From assembly GCF_014137865.1 (NCBI RefSeq), contig NZ_JACGWU010000001.1:248001-312000 (forward strand): a stretch of 64,000 bases of DNA. The letters run 5' to 3'. Source of the DNA: Alpinimonas psychrophila (GTDB lineage: Bacteria; Actinomycetota; Actinomycetes; Actinomycetales; Microbacteriaceae). The notes below the pieces were generated by a model, which saw only the letters and a list, made by a program, of their open reading frames with translations, searched no databases and was not told the origin of the DNA. Shown here piece after piece: positions 17,094 through 26,186 of this stretch. The position numbers and the translations under genes are program-made. Every line of letters begins with the position of its first letter. Position 1 is the stretch's first letter.

Positions 17094-18275
17094 TTATTTT
17101 GGGCTGAGCCCGAGTGAGGTGCCCACGCGCGACGGACCGGCCGTCAAGATGATTCGGGCCAAAGCGACAATCGCCTGACTAGCAGGGTCAGTCGGGTGCG
17201 CCGCCACAACGGGGTCTCCGACGTCGCCACCGGCGCGCAGGGCGATGCTGAGCGGAATCTCGCCCAACACGGCAACGGGGGTGTCCTGCCCCGCGGAGAG
17301 GGCCTGGGCAACCTCGGCTGCACCACCGGAACCGAAGAGCTCGAGAACGGAGCCGTCCGGCAACGGAAGCCCCGCCATGTTCTCCACGACACCGAGAATC
17401 CGTTGGCCGGTTTGGCGAGCCACGACACCGGCGCGCACGGCAACATCTGCGGCCGCGGACTGCGGGGTGGTGACGACGAGCACCTCGGCGTTGGGTAGCA
17501 ATTGCCCGACCGAAATAGCCACGTCACCGGTGCCGGGAGGAAGATCCAGCAGCAGGATATCGAGATCGCCGAAGTAAACATCCGTCAAAAACTGCGTGAT
17601 CGTGCGATGCAACATGGGGCCACGCCACGCAACGGCAACGGAGGCATCTTCGACGAACATGCCAATTGAGATCACCTTCACATCGTGAGCGATGGGCGGA
17701 AGTATCATGTCATCGAGGCGGGTCGGTTTGACGGCGATGCCCGCGGGGGCGAGGCCCAGGAGTCCGGGGATGGAGAAGCCGTACACGTCCGCATCCAAAA
17801 TACCGACCGACATGCCCTGGGCGGCGAGGGCCACCGCGAGGTTGGCGGTGAGCGTGGATTTTCCGACGCCCCCTTTGCCGCTGGTAACCGCAATAACGCG
17901 GGTCAAGGTTCCCGGGCCAAAGGGATTCTCCCGGCGGCCGCCGGGCTTGAGACGAGCGAGGAGGGCTGCCCGCTCATCCGGGGTCATGACCTGCACGTCA
18001 ACCGTGGTGGTTTCGATTCCCACGATTCCCGTAGAGGCCGCTTCGACATCACGTTCGATGGAGCGCGCTGCTGGGCATCCGGCAATGGTGAGGCGAACCT
18101 GCACGGTCGCGGTCGTTCCTTCGACGCTGACCGGTCCGATCATTCCCAGCTCGGCAAGGCTTAAACGGAGTTCGGGATCACGAACGGCACCGACTGCGGC
18201 TGTCACGGCAGTTGTCAGCGCAATGGCGAGGGAGGATGTGCTATTCACGCGTGGGGGAAGCCGCGGGTTCGTCAT
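17094..18275 (-). CDS. mrp: Mrp/ApbC-type P-loop ATPase, Fe-S cluster carrier family
   Basis: Members of this family bind and transfer Fe-S clusters, acting as ATP-dependent carriers in the cytoplasm. The N-terminal region (about 15-100) is a MIP18/DUF59-like domain with GCPAARSIE. The deviant Walker A TSGKGGVGKST begins near residue 130, and DLPPGTGD is in the switch II region. The CxxC that usually follows VENM is absent; the sequence is VENMAGLPLPDGS. The start is uncertain. ATG 18275 overlaps the DUF1003 gene by 35 bases, while GTG 18248 overlaps its stop as GTGAATAG and would suit coupling. It is the third gene of mgtE-like/DUF1003/mrp. Confidence 0.93.
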   Translation of the reverse strand: MTNPRLPPRVNSTSSLAIALTTAVTAAVGAVRDPELRLSLAELGMIGPVSVEGTTATVQVRLTIAGCPAARSIERDVEAASTGIVGIETTTVDVQVMTPDERAALLARLKPGGRRENPFGPGTLTRVIAVTSGKGGVGKSTLTANLAVALAAQGMSVGILDADVYGFSIPGLLGLAPAGIAVKPTRLDDMILPPIAHDVKVISIGMFVEDASVAVAWRGPMLHRTITQFLTDVYFGDLDILLLDLPPGTGDVAISVGQLLPNAEVLVVTTPQSAAADVAVRAGVVARQTGQRILGVVENMAGLPLPDGSVLELFGSGGAAEVAQALSAGQDTPVAVLGEIPLSIALRAGGDVGDPVVAAHPTDPASQAIVALARIILTAGPSRVGTSLGLSPK

Positions 18276-18759
18276 CGGCTTCTAAATCTTCGAGGAGTGA
18301 GCGCAATTCCGAGCGGATAAAATCCTTGGTCGCGACGTCTTTGAGGGCGAGCCGCAGGGCGACAACTTCGCGAGCGAGGTACTCGGTATCGGCGAGGGTG
18401 CGCTCGGCACGCTGGCGGTCCTGTTCGAACTGAACGCGGTCCCGGTCGTCTTGGCGGTTCTGGGCGAGCAGAATCATGGGCGCAGCATAGGAAGCCTGGA
18501 GGGAGAGAATTAGTGTGAGGGCAGTGAAGCCGATGGCGGCAGAGTCAAAGCGCCATGCCTCGGGAGCAAAAGAGTTGAAAACGATCCAGGCGACCGCAAA
18601 AATAGACAGCCCAACGAGGAACCAGGGCGTTCCCATTCCGCGGGCGATGGACTCTGTCAACCGACCAAAACGGTCATTGCTCTGCCCGGGGCGAGACGAG
18701 AGGACGCGCAAGCCTTTGGGCGTGTCAAAGCGCTCATCGTAACGATTATTTCTTGCCAC
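18241..18759 (-). CDS. DUF1003 family membrane protein
   Basis: This 172-residue protein has two hydrophobic segments (about residues 45-65 and 75-96) joined by a short loop. A charged, predicted coiled-coil tail follows (DDRDRVQFEQDRQRAER onward). This is the typical DUF1003 arrangement; the family's function is unknown. The start overlaps the end of the mgtE-like gene by 14 bases, and its own end overlaps mrp, so the three genes form one translationally coupled unit. Confidence 0.9.
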   Translation of the reverse strand: MARNNRYDERFDTPKGLRVLSSRPGQSNDRFGRLTESIARGMGTPWFLVGLSIFAVAWIVFNSFAPEAWRFDSAAIGFTALTLILSLQASYAAPMILLAQNRQDDRDRVQFEQDRQRAERTLADTEYLAREVVALRLALKDVATKDFIRSELRSLLEDLEADDEPAASPTRE

Positions 18760-20083
18760 GGGAGCCCCTCCTCACGGTGATGCGGGCGGCCGCCGAGGTA
18801 AGGCGAGAAACCGGTATGGCGGCTGTGTCAGTTTTCACCGAGCCGCCGTCATCATGACTGCGCCAGTCGTTGGGCAGCAGGTAGTCGAGCACGTCATCCA
18901 CCGTCACGACACCGACAAGGCGGTGGTTTTCGTCAATGACGGGTACAGAAACGAGATTGTAGCTCGCCAAAATTCGCGAAACCTCGGCGGCCGAAGTATT
19001 GACGGAGATGGGCTCCAGGCCGGTGTCCAGCAGGGTACCGATGCGCTCGTGGGGCGGGTAGCGCAACAGGCGCTGAAAATGAACCATGCCCAAGAAACGG
19101 CCGGTGGGGGCTTCAAAAGGAGGCAATGTAACGCAAATCGCCGCCGCCAACGTTGGGGCAGTTTCATGACGACGAATCAGCGCCAACGCCTCGGCGACGG
19201 TGGCATCAGCAGAGAGAATGATGGGTTCGGTGGTCATCAAACCACCGGCCGTGTCGGCGCCGAACATGAGCAGCATGCGCACGTCTTCTGCTTCTTCAGG
19301 TTCCATGAGCGCGAGAAGTTCTTCACCCCGTGAACCGGGCAGCTGGGCAATGAGGTCGGCGGCGTCGTCCGGCTCCATCTGATCAAGCACGTCGGCGGCG
19401 CGATCGTTGTCGAGCTGCGCCATGATTTCGATCTGGTCACTCTCGTCCATCTCCTCGAGCACGTCGGCAAGACGGTCATCGGGCAGCTCTTCGGCGACCT
19501 CGAGTCGACGTTCCTGAGGCAGGTCGAGGAGAGTGTTGGCGAGGTCAGCGGGTCGCAGTTCGGAGTAGCTGGCAATGAGCTGTTCTGCGGACTGAGCTTC
19601 ACCCTCGGCTTGTACCTCCGTGATGAGATTCCATGGAACGAGAGCCGTTGCTCCCTTGGAGAGCGGGGCTGCACCGTTGCGTGGACGGCGGACGAAAAGC
19701 TGACTGATCGCCCATTCTCCGGGAGCCGTCTCTTCGATGGCCGAATCCTCGATGGTGGCCTCGCCACTACCGTCATTGAAGTCAACTTTGCGCCCCAAGA
19801 ATTCGGCGAGCAGACGAACTTCGCCACCACGCTGCTCGAAACGCCGTGGGTTGATTTCGCCCGTGGTGATAACTTGGCCGTTGGCCATCGACTGCACGCG
19901 ACCAATCGAGACGAAAACGCGGCGTTTCTTGCCGGAAATCTCAACAATCAAGCCCACAACGCGCGGCGCCATTTCGTTGCGGTACACGACCATGACGTCG
20001 CGAACTCGGCCCACCTTGTCTCCCGCGGGGTCAAAAACGCCACACCCGGCTAAACGGGCAACAAATACTCTCTGGCCACTCAC
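18746..20083 (-). CDS. MgtE-N/CBS domain protein with PRC-barrel-like N-terminus, no membrane domain
   Basis: The 445-residue protein starts with two PRC-barrel-like segments (about 5-60 and 85-165). An MgtE intracellular N-domain of acidic helical repeats follows (about 170-270, for example LPEDRLADVLEEM-like units), then a pair of CBS domains (about 280-415). The transmembrane Mg2+ channel domain of true MgtE is missing; the C-terminus is short and basic (RITVRRGSRGKK). It is therefore more likely a cytoplasmic sensor or regulator than a transporter. The homologue I recall in M. tuberculosis is Rv1232c. It is first in the mgtE-like/DUF1003/mrp operon. Confidence 0.88.
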   Translation of the reverse strand: MSGQRVFVARLAGCGVFDPAGDKVGRVRDVMVVYRNEMAPRVVGLIVEISGKKRRVFVSIGRVQSMANGQVITTGEINPRRFEQRGGEVRLLAEFLGRKVDFNDGSGEATIEDSAIEETAPGEWAISQLFVRRPRNGAAPLSKGATALVPWNLITEVQAEGEAQSAEQLIASYSELRPADLANTLLDLPQERRLEVAEELPDDRLADVLEEMDESDQIEIMAQLDNDRAADVLDQMEPDDAADLIAQLPGSRGEELLALMEPEEAEDVRMLLMFGADTAGGLMTTEPIILSADATVAEALALIRRHETAPTLAAAICVTLPPFEAPTGRFLGMVHFQRLLRYPPHERIGTLLDTGLEPISVNTSAAEVSRILASYNLVSVPVIDENHRLVGVVTVDDVLDYLLPNDWRSHDDGGSVKTDTAAIPVSRLTSAAARITVRRGSRGKK

Positions 20084-20131
20084 ACCTCTAACTTACCCGC
20101 CCAAGATGTTCGTGAGGTTGAGCACAGGGAG

Positions 20132-23100
20132 CTAAATCAGAGCATCCGTTAGATGGTTGGGAGAACCAAAACGATGCGCAGTGATGCTGATTGCTTGCTC
20201 CCGGAGGAAAATGAGTGATTCGATGCGGCCGGCCAGAACAACATTGCCCGCGTAGACGGCGATATCTGGTCGTCCTGCGGTGGCTCGCGTAACAGATTCC
20301 CCTGATCCGCCAATGAGTCGAATACGGGTACCTGAGAGCTCCCGTCCGCCTTCTTTGAGAACCGTGAGCCATGACTCATCGGATCGTTGATCCACACGGA
20401 GCGAGGAGGCATTCAGTGCCCACAAGATGCCATCGGGAAGTGTGGTTGGAGCGGATATTGTGAAGTCGGATCCGGCTCGCAGCCCGGCAAGCACAACCCG
20501 CATGAGTTCCACGGGGTTCCCCGTCTCGGTGAGTCGAATCTGCACGGGTAGGGGGCGATAACGGAAGACGTTGCGTTCCACTCCGAGCTGTGATACGTCT
20601 GTTGCTATGCCCAGTTCTGTCGACCAGGAATATTGATCAAGGCTCGCTGCCTGCCGAATCCAGGCCAGTTCGCCTCCGGATAGTAACCCCGACCGGTTGA
20701 GTGCATCGATGACGGTCAGCACGTGCTCGTGCACCGGAGCGACTCCGCCATCGGACGACGCGGCGATGCCCCAGGTTCCGAGGCCAAAAAGATAGTTGGG
20801 ACCGCCCGCTTTACTGCCTGCGCCGACGGCAGATTTCTTCCAGCCTCCGAATGGTTGACGCTGAACGACGGCGCCGGTGGTCCCACGGTTGACGTAAAGG
20901 TTTCCCGCCTGGATCTCTTGCAACCAGAGTCCGATTTCTTGGCGATCGAGCGAGTGAATACCGGCAGTGAGACCAAACTCGACGGCGTTGGCCAGCCCGA
21001 TAGCCTCGTCAAGCGTTGTGGCTGTCATGATGCCCAAAACCGGACCGAAGTACTCGGTTAGGTGAAAATGTGAACCGGCAGCGACGCCTTCACGTACTCC
21101 CGGTGTCCAGAGTGTGCCCGTGCCATCGAGTTGCTGTGGTGCGACCAACCATGTCTCACCCGTATCCAGGGTTGTGAGGGCATCCAAGAGTTTTCCGTGT
21201 GCCGGTTCGATGAGAGGCCCCATCTGCGCCAACGGATTGGTGGCATAGGCGACGGTCAAACTGGTCACGCCGTCGATGAGTTGGTGTCTAAAACGTTCGG
21301 AGGTGGCGACGGAGCCGACCAGAATCACCAAGGATGTAGCCGAGCACTTTTGACCCGCATGCCCAAACGCTGAAGAAATGACATCTTTGGCGGCCAAATC
21401 GAGGTCGGCGCTTGGCGTGACGATGATGGAGTTCTTGCCACTTGTCTCGGCGAGGAGCGGCAGATCTTCGCGAAGCGATCGGAAGTGTTCTGCGGTCTCG
21501 TACCCACCCGTGAGAATCACGCGTTCGACACGGGGGTCAGCTACGAGTGCGCTCGCAAGCTCTCGCGTGGTCACATTTACGAGTTGTAGGGCTGAGCGAG
21601 GAACGCCCGCTTCCCAGAGCGCCTCCACCATCACAGCCCCGCAGCGACGAGCCAGAGCGGCCGGTTTGATGATGACGGGGGATCCGGCAGCCAGGGCAGC
21701 CAGCGTAGATCCGGCGGGAATTGCGAGGGGGAAGTTCCACGGGGGAATAACCGCAATGAGCTTGGCGGGGGTAAAGTCTGCACCGGAGATGCGCCCCAAT
21801 TTCTTCGCCTGCTCCGCGTAGTAGTGGGCAAAATCAATTGCCTCACTGACTTCTGGGTCTGATTGATCTAGGGTCTTTCCGGCCTCAGTAGCCATGACCT
21901 CCATCAAATCGGCTCTCCGTACCTCCAGAATCTCGCCCGCACGGTGCAAAATTTCTGCACGCGCCTCGGCGCTCAGCGCAGACCAGTGCGCTCCTTCCGA
22001 TGTAGCGATAGCGAAAACTGCGTCTAACTGGTCGTGATCACGGACCATCGAGGTTTCGACCGTGTTAATGCCCAGAGTGGAGGCGCCCGCCCGGGCAAGA
22101 ATTGCTCGCCCCCAGACACGATTCGCGGCGATTGCGGGATCGGTGTCGGCCGTGTTGTGAAAAGCGTTTGTGGGCATGGGTGCAGCTGGGAGGAAACGAT
22201 TCTGTACGCGATGCGACGCTGGCACGACATCGTCTAGCGCCGCTAGAGAAGCTCGAAAACGGCCCTCTTCGCGTTGGAACAATGGTTCGTTGACGGCGAG
22301 CTCAAAAACAGCCGACATGAAGTTGTCCTGGCTTGCGCCCTCCTCTAACCGACGGATGAGGTAGGAGATTGCGACGTCAAACTCAGCCGGGTGGACAACG
22401 GGGGTGTACAACAGAAGGCCGCCCACATCCTTTTTAACAGCTTCGGCTTGGCCCTGAGCCATCCCCAACAACATTTCGAACTCGATCCCGTGCGTCACGC
22501 TCCTTTCTTGGGCGAGAAGCCATGCAAAGGCAATGTCAAAGAGATTCTGGCCAGCGACACCAACGCGCACGTTATCGATTCGATTGGGGTCAAGGGCGTA
22601 GTCGAGGACGCGCTTGTAGTTTGTGTCGGTCTCTTGCTTGCTGTGCATCGTAGCCAGCGGCCAATCGTGCAGGGTCGCTTCCGCACGCTCCATAGGGAGA
22701 TTGGCGCCCTTGACAACACGCACCTTGATGCCTGCCCCGCCGTGGGTACGGCGAGCAGCAGAAAACGTTTGCAAGCGCATCATCGAGGCCAGAGCATCTG
22801 GCAGGTAGGCCTGCAGAACAATGCCGGCTTCCAGCCCCACAAGATGAGGGTGATTCAGGATGCGCATGAAAACCTCCAACGTGATGTCGAGGTCCTTGAA
22901 TTCTTCCATGTCAAGGTTGATGAACTTGGGGGTGGCGCTGGCGGCGGCAAGTTCGTAGAGAGGGAGCAGGTGCCCCACGAGGTGTTCGACTGTTTCGTCG
23001 AAGGCCCACGGGGAATGTGGTGCCTCGGTGGAAGAGACTTTAAGAGAGACGTAATCGACATCATCGCGGCGAAGTAAAGTTCGTGTGCCCTCCAGACGTC

Positions 23101-23572
23101 GTGTCGCTTCGCGCTCGCCAAGAACCGCCTCCCCGAGGAGATTGATGTTGAGGCGGATGCCTTCACGACGCAGGGTTGAAATGGCGTCGCCGAGCTTGGC
23201 ATCAGTTGCGTCCACAATGAGGTGGCCGACCATGTTGCGCAGTACTCGTCGAGACAAGGGGATGATGAGAGCGGGCATCAGTGGCGCGAGGAGACCACCC
23301 AAGCGCACCGCGGCACGCAAATACAAGGGCAAAAAAGACGGCACAGTGGGCGCCAGAATAGCGAGGTTTCGCGCTGCCACGTGAAGATCTTCGGGGCGCA
23401 CGACGCCGTCAACGAAACCCACCGTAAAGGCAAGACCGTTGGGGTCCTTGAGCACTCCCGCCAGTTGTTTGGCCGAAGAATCCACGGGGTAGTTCTGGGC
23501 TTCAGCGAGCCATTTTCGCACTAAGACAACAGCGTCATTGGCGAGACGCGAGCTCAGGTTCTCCGAGATCAT
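20132..23572 (-). CDS. putA: Bifunctional proline dehydrogenase / glutamate semialdehyde dehydrogenase PutA
   Basis: This enzyme oxidises proline to glutamate in two steps, with FAD-dependent proline dehydrogenase first and NAD-dependent P5C dehydrogenase second. The N-terminal half (about 60-480) has the PRODH barrel, with VKGANLPMERAEA and SSTEAPHSPW. The ALDH half (about 500-990) has the catalytic Cys in FGHAGQKCSATSL and the conserved Glu in LAETSGKNSI. A C-terminal region of about 150 residues follows. At 1,146 residues it lacks the N-terminal DNA-binding domain of enterobacterial PutA, so self-repression is not expected. It lies 13 bases upstream of nothing else on its strand, with pepP just before it, so proline from peptides could feed it. 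Confidence 0.95.
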   Translation of the reverse strand: MISENLSSRLANDAVVLVRKWLAEAQNYPVDSSAKQLAGVLKDPNGLAFTVGFVDGVVRPEDLHVAARNLAILAPTVPSFLPLYLRAAVRLGGLLAPLMPALIIPLSRRVLRNMVGHLIVDATDAKLGDAISTLRREGIRLNINLLGEAVLGEREATRRLEGTRTLLRRDDVDYVSLKVSSTEAPHSPWAFDETVEHLVGHLLPLYELAAASATPKFINLDMEEFKDLDITLEVFMRILNHPHLVGLEAGIVLQAYLPDALASMMRLQTFSAARRTHGGAGIKVRVVKGANLPMERAEATLHDWPLATMHSKQETDTNYKRVLDYALDPNRIDNVRVGVAGQNLFDIAFAWLLAQERSVTHGIEFEMLLGMAQGQAEAVKKDVGGLLLYTPVVHPAEFDVAISYLIRRLEEGASQDNFMSAVFELAVNEPLFQREEGRFRASLAALDDVVPASHRVQNRFLPAAPMPTNAFHNTADTDPAIAANRVWGRAILARAGASTLGINTVETSMVRDHDQLDAVFAIATSEGAHWSALSAEARAEILHRAGEILEVRRADLMEVMATEAGKTLDQSDPEVSEAIDFAHYYAEQAKKLGRISGADFTPAKLIAVIPPWNFPLAIPAGSTLAALAAGSPVIIKPAALARRCGAVMVEALWEAGVPRSALQLVNVTTRELASALVADPRVERVILTGGYETAEHFRSLREDLPLLAETSGKNSIIVTPSADLDLAAKDVISSAFGHAGQKCSATSLVILVGSVATSERFRHQLIDGVTSLTVAYATNPLAQMGPLIEPAHGKLLDALTTLDTGETWLVAPQQLDGTGTLWTPGVREGVAAGSHFHLTEYFGPVLGIMTATTLDEAIGLANAVEFGLTAGIHSLDRQEIGLWLQEIQAGNLYVNRGTTGAVVQRQPFGGWKKSAVGAGSKAGGPNYLFGLGTWGIAASSDGGVAPVHEHVLTVIDALNRSGLLSGGELAWIRQAASLDQYSWSTELGIATDVSQLGVERNVFRYRPLPVQIRLTETGNPVELMRVVLAGLRAGSDFTISAPTTLPDGILWALNASSLRVDQRSDESWLTVLKEGGRELSGTRIRLIGGSGESVTRATAGRPDIAVYAGNVVLAGRIESLIFLREQAISITAHRFGSPNHLTDALI

Positions 23573-23585
23573 TTGCTCAGTATGC

Positions 23586-25034
23586 CTAGGCGTTCATGGG
23601 GCGAACCCACTTCTCGACCTCGTCGGCAGTTCGGGGTATTCCCGCGGAGAGGTTTTCGGCCCCGGTCGCGGTGACCAGAATGTCGTCTTCGATGCGCACG
23701 CCAATTCCACGAAATTCGGCCGGAACGGTGAGATCATCCGGCTGAAAATATAGCCCCGGCTCAATGGTGAAGATCATGCCCGGCTCAAGAATGCCATCCA
23801 TGTACATGTCGCGCCGGGCCTGCGAGCAGTCGTGCACGTCAAGCCCCAGGTGGTGACTCGTGCCGTGCACCATGTAGCGACGGTGATGTTGGTTATCGGG
23901 CAATTTTGCTTCCTCGGCGCTCACGGGGAGCATGCCCCACGCGGCCGTTTTCTCGGCAATAACAGCCATCGCCGCGGCATGAATATCTTTAAACCGGATG
24001 CCCGGCTTCACAATCGCAAACGCCGCATCCGCGGCCGCTCGTACCGCTTCGTAGACGTCACGTTGCACGGGGCTGAACGTACCCGAGACGGGAATCGTGC
24101 GCGTGATGTCGGCCGTGTAGTAGCTGTCGAGTTCTACGCCGGCGTCGATGAGAATCAGGTCTCCATCGTTGACGGTGCCGTCATTGGTGGTCCAGTGCAA
24201 GATGCACGCGTGGGCCCCGCTTGCGGCGATGGTGTCGTAACCAACGCCGTTGCCTTCAAGCCGCGCACGGGAGGAAAAGGCACCCTCGACGAGGCGTTCT
24301 CCGCGAACGTTGCCGGCGATAGAGGGCAAAACCCTCGCGATATCAGCAAAGCCCAGCGCCGTCGCGGCGATTGCCTTGCGCATTTCTGCGATCTCCCACT
24401 CGTCTTTCACGAGGCGCATCTCACTGAGGTCACGGGCCAGGTCTTCGCTCAGGGGAAGCTCGGCGAGGGCGAGGTCCTCGGGAGAGAGTTCGGAAAGGTC
24501 GACGGTAGCGATCCCTAAGTCGGCAGCAACCTGCGCCAGGGAGGGGCGGGGGCCAATCCAGAATTCACCAATCGTGGAGTTCGCGTAGAACTCGTCGGAG
24601 TCGCGCCCGGCGCGCTCGCGGAAGTACAGGGTGGCTGTGTGACTCAGGCCGTCGATACCGGGGGTGTCAAGCGGCGCCATCACGAGCACGGCGTCGGGTT
24701 CACTATCGGAACCCCATCCGGTCAGCCAGCTGAAAGCGGTATGCGCCCGAAACGGATACTCGGTGTCGTTGCTGCGTTGCTTGAGCGCTCCGGCGGCAAC
24801 GATTATGCGCTCACCCGCGTGGGTTGCACTGAGTTTCTCGCGGCGAGCGGCGGCAAACGGAGCCTGCTCGCGGAGGGCAGGAACGACCTCTTCGCGCTCC
24901 GCCCAGCCACTCGCAATGTACTGTCGAAAACGCTCGGAACTCGGTGTCGTTGATCGATTTGCGTCTTGGTCAGGGACAATGTTCGTGGCATCGGTGCGGG
25001 CATCGGTTGCGGGGGATGTGTCTTTGCCGGTCAT
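23586..25034 (-). CDS. pepP: Xaa-Pro aminopeptidase, M24B family
   Basis: This dinuclear-metal peptidase releases N-terminal residues preceding proline. The N-terminal creatinase-like domain covers about residues 40-210. The pita-bread domain carries all metal-ligand regions: LIDAGVELDSYYTADITRT (two Asp), HGTSHHLGLDVHD (His), FTIEPGLYF (Glu) and GVRIEDDILVT (Glu). The 482-residue length is normal, with a Thr/Asp-rich N-terminal extension of about 35 residues. It lies 13 bases before putA on the same strand, which suggests coordinated use of proline-containing peptides. Confidence 0.95.
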   Translation of the reverse strand: MTGKDTSPATDARTDATNIVPDQDANRSTTPSSERFRQYIASGWAEREEVVPALREQAPFAAARREKLSATHAGERIIVAAGALKQRSNDTEYPFRAHTAFSWLTGWGSDSEPDAVLVMAPLDTPGIDGLSHTATLYFRERAGRDSDEFYANSTIGEFWIGPRPSLAQVAADLGIATVDLSELSPEDLALAELPLSEDLARDLSEMRLVKDEWEIAEMRKAIAATALGFADIARVLPSIAGNVRGERLVEGAFSSRARLEGNGVGYDTIAASGAHACILHWTTNDGTVNDGDLILIDAGVELDSYYTADITRTIPVSGTFSPVQRDVYEAVRAAADAAFAIVKPGIRFKDIHAAAMAVIAEKTAAWGMLPVSAEEAKLPDNQHHRRYMVHGTSHHLGLDVHDCSQARRDMYMDGILEPGMIFTIEPGLYFQPDDLTVPAEFRGIGVRIEDDILVTATGAENLSAGIPRTADEVEKWVRPMNA

Positions 25035-25129
25035 AGCTCTAGTCTGTCACGGAGCCTGAGGTAAGGACCCTTCTGCGAGGGCATTCTTCCCCTTCAGAAA
25101 CGCGGGGTAAGGCACCCACGTACCCACCG

Positions 25130-26173
25130 TCAGGGAGTGCGAGTGAGCGTGGAAACGACCGGCCGATGATCGGCACCCCCGGTGTCAACATCGGTGAGAA
25201 CACGAAATGCCGAGACTGTCCACGACGGGGATGCCATCACGTGGTCAATGGGGGCGCCTAACCAGGCCGGCACCCACGAAGGCCAGGTGCCGACCCCCGC
25301 ATTTTTCGTCGTCAATGCCGCGTCGACGCATGAACCGAGTTGCGTACCGGTCGTTCCAGGAGTTGTCATTCCGCTGAGGTTATCGACCGTTGCGTTCAGG
25401 TCCCCTGCCAGAATCACGTTGTCGCGCTCGCAGGCAGCCTTGAGCCAGTTAAGGTCGCTGCGCCACAGGCCCATCGAGAGCGCATTGGGCGAGACGGCAT
25501 GCGCCGCCACAAGGGTTGGGCCCTGCCCGCTCACGGGTACAGCAATGATGCTGGGCGATATCGCCGTGTTGCCGACGCTGTCGTCGATCTCGTACTCGCC
25601 CAGAGAATCTGCAATGAGAATCACGGTCGAGTGGGCAATGTAGTCGCTGTCGAAGGCGATAGCGTGCTCCGTGACGGGAATGCCGCCCTGCCCAATGATG
25701 AGGGCCACGTTATGGGCCGTCTCTGCACTGGTCTCGACGAGCACGACAACGTTCGCCTGGTTTTCGAGGGCGAGGTTCGCGATGGCGAGCGCCGCAGGTT
25801 TGTCGCCCATTGTGTTCCAGGACAGCACCGTGACGTCACCCGGTTGGGCGTTCGAAGCACTCGCCGTTGTGGAGCCATTGTCGAATCCCAACCCGCGGTC
25901 GTATAACACCCATCCGGATGCGGCTATGAAGACCACCAACCAAAAACCGACGGGCTTGGTTAGGGTCCGAATTGGCCGGCCGAGTCTGCCCAGGAGGAGG
26001 AGCCCAATGGCCAGGAGTAGGGCGACGATCACGGCGGATCCGCGCAACGCGACGATCCCGGCCCACGGCCAGGTTCGTGAAAGTCCGACAAGTTCGGGCC
26101 AGAATGCGAGGCCAAGAAATGCCATGGAGGCCAGGCCGACAAGGGGGGCAAGAAAACGAGAGAACATCGACAA
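25130..26173 (-). CDS. Membrane-anchored endonuclease/exonuclease/phosphatase family protein
   Basis: Three N-terminal hydrophobic segments (about residues 8-28, 38-62 and 74-92) are followed by an extracytoplasmic EEP domain. Family motifs are LSWNTMG (about 116-122), a Glu in VLVETS (about 145-150), AGDLNATVD (about 258-266) and GADHRPVVSTL near the C-terminus. The catalytic Asp-His pair and DxN are present. EEP enzymes cleave phosphodiesters or phosphomonoesters; the substrate is unknown, but the outside location suggests nucleotides, nucleic acid or lipid headgroups. It is divergent from the PHP gene, 13 bases apart. Confidence 0.88.
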   Translation of the reverse strand: MSMFSRFLAPLVGLASMAFLGLAFWPELVGLSRTWPWAGIVALRGSAVIVALLLAIGLLLLGRLGRPIRTLTKPVGFWLVVFIAASGWVLYDRGLGFDNGSTTASASNAQPGDVTVLSWNTMGDKPAALAIANLALENQANVVVLVETSAETAHNVALIIGQGGIPVTEHAIAFDSDYIAHSTVILIADSLGEYEIDDSVGNTAISPSIIAVPVSGQGPTLVAAHAVSPNALSMGLWRSDLNWLKAACERDNVILAGDLNATVDNLSGMTTPGTTGTQLGSCVDAALTTKNAGVGTWPSWVPAWLGAPIDHVMASPSWTVSAFRVLTDVDTGGADHRPVVSTLTRTP

Positions 26174-26186
26174 CTAGCATGGCAGT

